From: Bacillus benzoevorans
GTDB taxonomy: Bacteria > Bacillota > Bacilli > Bacillales > Cytobacillaceae
Direction: 5' to 3'
Assembly: GCF_014207535.1 (NCBI RefSeq)
Contig: NZ_JACHGK010000021.1
Span: 1 to 64,000 of the forward strand
Length of the DNA: 64,000 bases
Of this stretch, positions 61,554 through 64,000 are shown one piece after another. How positions within the stretch are numbered: position 1 is the stretch's first letter; every line of letters starts with the position of its first letter. The position numbers were made by a program, and so were the translations under genes. The notes under the pieces are model-generated. The model did not search any database, was not told the DNA's origin, and saw nothing but the letters and a program-made list of their open reading frames with translations.

Positions 61554-62438
61554 TTGAAAAAGCTCATTATTCTAGCATTGATTGGATTGGCAGCACAGCT
61601 CGTTGATGGTTCCTTAGGGATGGCATATGGAGTGACTTCATCCTCCTTATTATTGATGTTCGGGATTGCCCCGGCAGTAGCTTCCGCCTCTGTACATATG
61701 GCAGAAGTCGTGACCACCGCTGCATCGGGAGTTTCACATATAAAATTTGGAAATGTGGATAAACAGGTTGTCTTCAAATTAATTATACCTGGTTCGCTCG
61801 GTGCTTTTATTGGGGCTTGTTTTTTAGGCAGCATTCCGGGGGATATCATGAAACCGTATGTTTCTTTTTTCTTATTAATCTTAGGATTCTTTGTCCTGTA
61901 TCGTTTCCTATTTAAATTCAATGTTCCAACGCAGGATGAGCGGACTAAAATGGGGAAAAAGCATTTCATCCCTCTCGGTTTCATTGCCGGATTTTTTGAT
62001 GCAACAGGCGGAGGCGGCTGGGGACCGATTGCAACACCCGTTCTGTTAACAAGCAACAAAATGGAACCAAGAAAAGTGATCGGATCCGTTGATACTAGTG
62101 AATTTGCAATTGCCGTATTCTCAACACTTGGCTTTCTCATCACCTTAGGGTGGACGCAGATCAATTATCAATGGGTTGCTGCTTTGATTATAGGCGGTCT
62201 GATTGCCGCTCCGCTTGCGGCCTGGCTGGTTAAAATCATTCCCACAAACCTATTAGGTACGCTCGTTGGCGGGATTATTATTATCACGAATATCAGAACC
62301 TTATTAGGGGCACTGGATGTTTCGCACACAATTAGCCTTTTCACCTATTTAATGCTTCTAATCCTTTGGGCAGCAGCTCTCGTGAACGTGATTGTCAAAA
62401 TGAAAAGAAGCAGTGCCGGCAGCCAAGTAACAGAATAA
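61554..62438 (+). CDS. TauE/SafE-family membrane permease
   Basis: 294 aa from TTG 61554, after AAAAGGAGAGG; the longer frame from 61452 adds a basic stretch without a ribosome site. About eight membrane segments in two halves; LAAQLVDGSLGMAYGVTSSSLLLMFG and FIAGFFDATGGGGWGPIATPVLL are the paired family signatures. Likely exports sulfite or sulfonate-type anions; substrate not proven. Confidence 0.9.
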   Translation: MKKLIILALIGLAAQLVDGSLGMAYGVTSSSLLLMFGIAPAVASASVHMAEVVTTAASGVSHIKFGNVDKQVVFKLIIPGSLGAFIGACFLGSIPGDIMKPYVSFFLLILGFFVLYRFLFKFNVPTQDERTKMGKKHFIPLGFIAGFFDATGGGGWGPIATPVLLTSNKMEPRKVIGSVDTSEFAIAVFSTLGFLITLGWTQINYQWVAALIIGGLIAAPLAAWLVKIIPTNLLGTLVGGIIIITNIRTLLGALDVSHTISLFTYLMLLILWAAALVNVIVKMKRSSAGSQVTE

Positions 62439-62615
62439 TACAGAAAACGGTATTATATTTCTACTTTGAATTTCACTGTGTAATGAAGGAGAACAACCGA
62501 TTCTGCAAAAATACGTACGAACTTATTTTGAATTGGAGTTTATCCTGCACTGTGTTATAATAGGGATACCATTTAAATTTTACTGATTTTATGTTGTAAA
62601 CTTTTCCGAATATGT

Positions 62616-62645
62616 CCTATTCATTGTGAATAGGGCTTATTTTTA
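62616..62645 (+). terminator. Terminator after the permease gene
   Basis: CCTATTCA / TGAATAGG, three-base loop, followed by a broken T-run. Confidence 0.6.
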
Positions 62646-62694
62646 TTTACCTGATTTAAGGTGTATTAGGTGTTCCTATAATCCAAGAAATAAA

Positions 62695-62722
62695 AACAGA
62701 CCCTGCATCATGCAGAGTCTGT
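62695..62722 (-). terminator. Cold-shock gene terminator
   Basis: CAGAC-CTGCA / TGCAG-GTCTG with TTTTT on the minus strand. Confidence 0.8.
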
Positions 62723-62734
62723 AGTAAGCTAATA

Positions 62735-62935
62735 TTAAGCTTTACGAACGTTTGCAGCTTGAGGACCGCGTTGCCCTTGCTCAACATCAAAAGTTACGCT
62801 TTGACCTTCGTCTAAAGATTTGAAACCTTCGCCTTGAATTGCTGAGAAATGTACGAATACATCTTCTCCGCCTTCACGTTCGATGAAGCCAAAGCCTTTT
62901 TCTGCATTAAACCATTTTACTTTACCTTGTTCCAT
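62735..62935 (-). CDS. Cold-shock protein (Csp family)
   Basis: A 66-aa single cold-shock domain. GKVKWFNAEKGFGFIERE holds RNP1 and VFVHFSAI RNP2; the ending GPQAANVRKA is typical. A single-stranded nucleic-acid chaperone. AGGAGGCAATTA precedes the ATG, and a ~130-base region upstream is compatible with a long leader, as is usual for csp genes. Confidence 0.96.
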   Translation of the reverse strand: MEQGKVKWFNAEKGFGFIEREGGEDVFVHFSAIQGEGFKSLDEGQSVTFDVEQGQRGPQAANVRKA

Positions 62936-63121
62936 ATTAATTGCCTCCTAGTGTGGTGTTCCACACAATGTTGTTACTATCCTTGCTCAAATACATTAGA
63001 CGAAGAACAAAATGTATTCTCGATCTGAAAAAGAACAAAAATAATTCTTATTTAGAGTAACAGATATATCTTTAAAAAGCAAATCATTCGTCATTTACTG
63101 TAATAATTCCCAACAAACTGC

Positions 63122-63172
63122 AATAAAGCCGGTCAAATCAGTAATTTTGCCCGGCTGCCGAATGGCTTTATT
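63122..63172 (-). terminator. Terminator of the DUF4306-like gene
   Basis: AATAAAGCC / GGCTTTATT, with a nested CGGC-GCCG hairpin; overlaps the stop codon. Confidence 0.6.
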
Positions 63173-63671
63173 CCCCTAAGTCTACTATTTTTTTTGAAGT
63201 CATCCTCTTCGCCTTTAGCGAGGCAGTCAAATAAGTAATCAGCCCTGAAAGGAAACAAAATGAAGCGCAGGTTGCTAGTAACACAAACATTTTATACCCT
63301 TCACCTGTCGATGAATCAAAATGAAAATAGCAGAGCAGGAACAAACTGCCGCTCAGCCAAAAAAGATAATAGGCATACCATTTTTTCACTCGTTTGAAAA
63401 TGTAGTATCCGCAGAAGAGCAGTAAATATAAACCGCTTATAAGCATGATCATTGGGTATGTCGTCTGGTATTTAGCGGCATAGATAAAAAAATCCCATTG
63501 CAAAATATCAACATCTGACTGCACAGGACCGTAAAACAACTGTGTAAAAGGTGTGGTATTTTTCCATTCTGAAGGATGATCCAGAAGTGCACTGCCTTCA
63601 TACCACGCCGCAATCGCTGAAAATAAAAAGACAACAGAGACAGCACCGAATTGAAAGATAAATCGAAACAT
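63168..63671 (-). CDS. Four-helix membrane protein, DUF4306-like
   Basis: A 167-aa membrane protein with four hydrophobic segments (about 5-22, 72-92, 100-120, 130-150) and an extracellular loop after the first (AWYEGSALLDHPSEWKNTTPF). This N-terminal pattern resembles the DUF4306/YjdJ family, from memory. AGGAGG precedes the ATG. Function unknown. Confidence 0.7.
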   Translation of the reverse strand: MFRFIFQFGAVSVVFLFSAIAAWYEGSALLDHPSEWKNTTPFTQLFYGPVQSDVDILQWDFFIYAAKYQTTYPMIMLISGLYLLLFCGYYIFKRVKKWYAYYLFWLSGSLFLLCYFHFDSSTGEGYKMFVLLATCASFCFLSGLITYLTASLKAKRMTSKKIVDLGE

Positions 63672-64000
63672 GAGATCAAACCTCCTGCTTAAAGATTTAA
63701 CATCATTCTTTTGTCCTTCACCTGCTGATATCCACTTGATTCATTCTGCCGCCTAAAGCGGCAGATACCAAAACTGCCAATTTTACCATCAACTGATCTC
63801 CATCGATGTTTGAAACTCCGTGGTATAAAAATTTGCTAAGTACTAATATTCTTCGTTAGGTAAAAAATCCCTTTCTACCTTTATAAATACTTTTCGTTAC
63901 TATTAGCGTAATCTCCCATTAATCTGCCAAAATTCGAATCATACTCCTTTTTCCATACTATTAGCTGCTAATAAAAATCAAGCATAGCCTGTAATAAAGA
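63672..64000. other. Right-edge intergenic region
   Basis: About 330 bases without a gene. One hairpin, CTGCCGC / GCGGCAG (63746-63764), has no T-run. Confidence 0.4.

Noticed and set aside
61502..62164. 220-codon minus-strand frame opposite the TauE/SafE gene
   Set aside because: Shadow of a clear membrane protein gene; composition is biased and no ribosome site is seen.

Overview
This window looks like chromosome of a spore-forming Bacillaceae bacterium (low GC, strong AGGAGG ribosome sites, frequent TTG and GTG starts, U-tract hairpin terminators). From about 4.9 to 23.8 kb it follows the order known from the Bacillus subtilis yne region: cotM, sspP, sspO, aconitase, yneN, sspN, tlp, yneP, yneQ, a HesB-like gene, plsY, yneT, parE, parC. 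Several genes are added: an 86-aa coiled-coil protein, an FbpB-like peptide, a tandem-AAA ATPase, a CPBP membrane protease and a GH18 glycosidase. The genus cannot be fixed from this alone.

Region by region. 1-3.6 kb is the end of an integrated mobile element or phage remnant: small unknown genes, a four-copy ~64-bp repeat array, an XRE regulator with a perfect palindromic operator, and a tyrosine recombinase that lacks its catalytic C-terminus. It ends against a tRNA-Arg(CCU) gene, the likely attachment site. 3.8-4.84 kb is selD, whose true N-terminus is hidden by an in-frame TGA that almost certainly encodes selenocysteine; the host should therefore have selA, selB and selC elsewhere. 4.9-23.8 kb carries spore coat and SASP genes, aconitase with CcpC-type operators, lipid synthesis (plsY), cell-wall functions and topoisomerase IV behind a LexA box. 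23.9-33.2 kb holds secreted and small proteins, YjbQ, DegV, an SDR/Crp-Fnr/OsmC group with a well-placed CRP/FNR-type operator, an acyl-CoA synthetase and an orphan HMGL-type aldolase. 33.8-48.2 kb holds a LysM-SleB type hydrolase, a lipoprotein, threonine synthase, a BASS transporter, HelD, an FMN-less sulfite-reductase-like flavoprotein and SbcDC. 49-52.7 kb is the envelope-stress operon pspA-ydjG-ydjH-ydjI. 53-64 kb is a mosaic of single genes: a beta-hydroxyacid dehydrogenase, a tandem DUF1259 protein, a monooxygenase, a VOC protein, HAD phosphatase, TauE/SafE permease, cold-shock protein and several unknown small proteins.

Points most worth checking are the selenocysteine SelD, the repeat array and possible frameshift in the element, the Crp/Fnr-OsmC circuit, a dispersed palindromic repeat family, the duplicated DUF1259 protein and a dispersed pair of 84-aa paralogues. 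All functional calls come from reading the sequence and from memory of the families; no searches were run.
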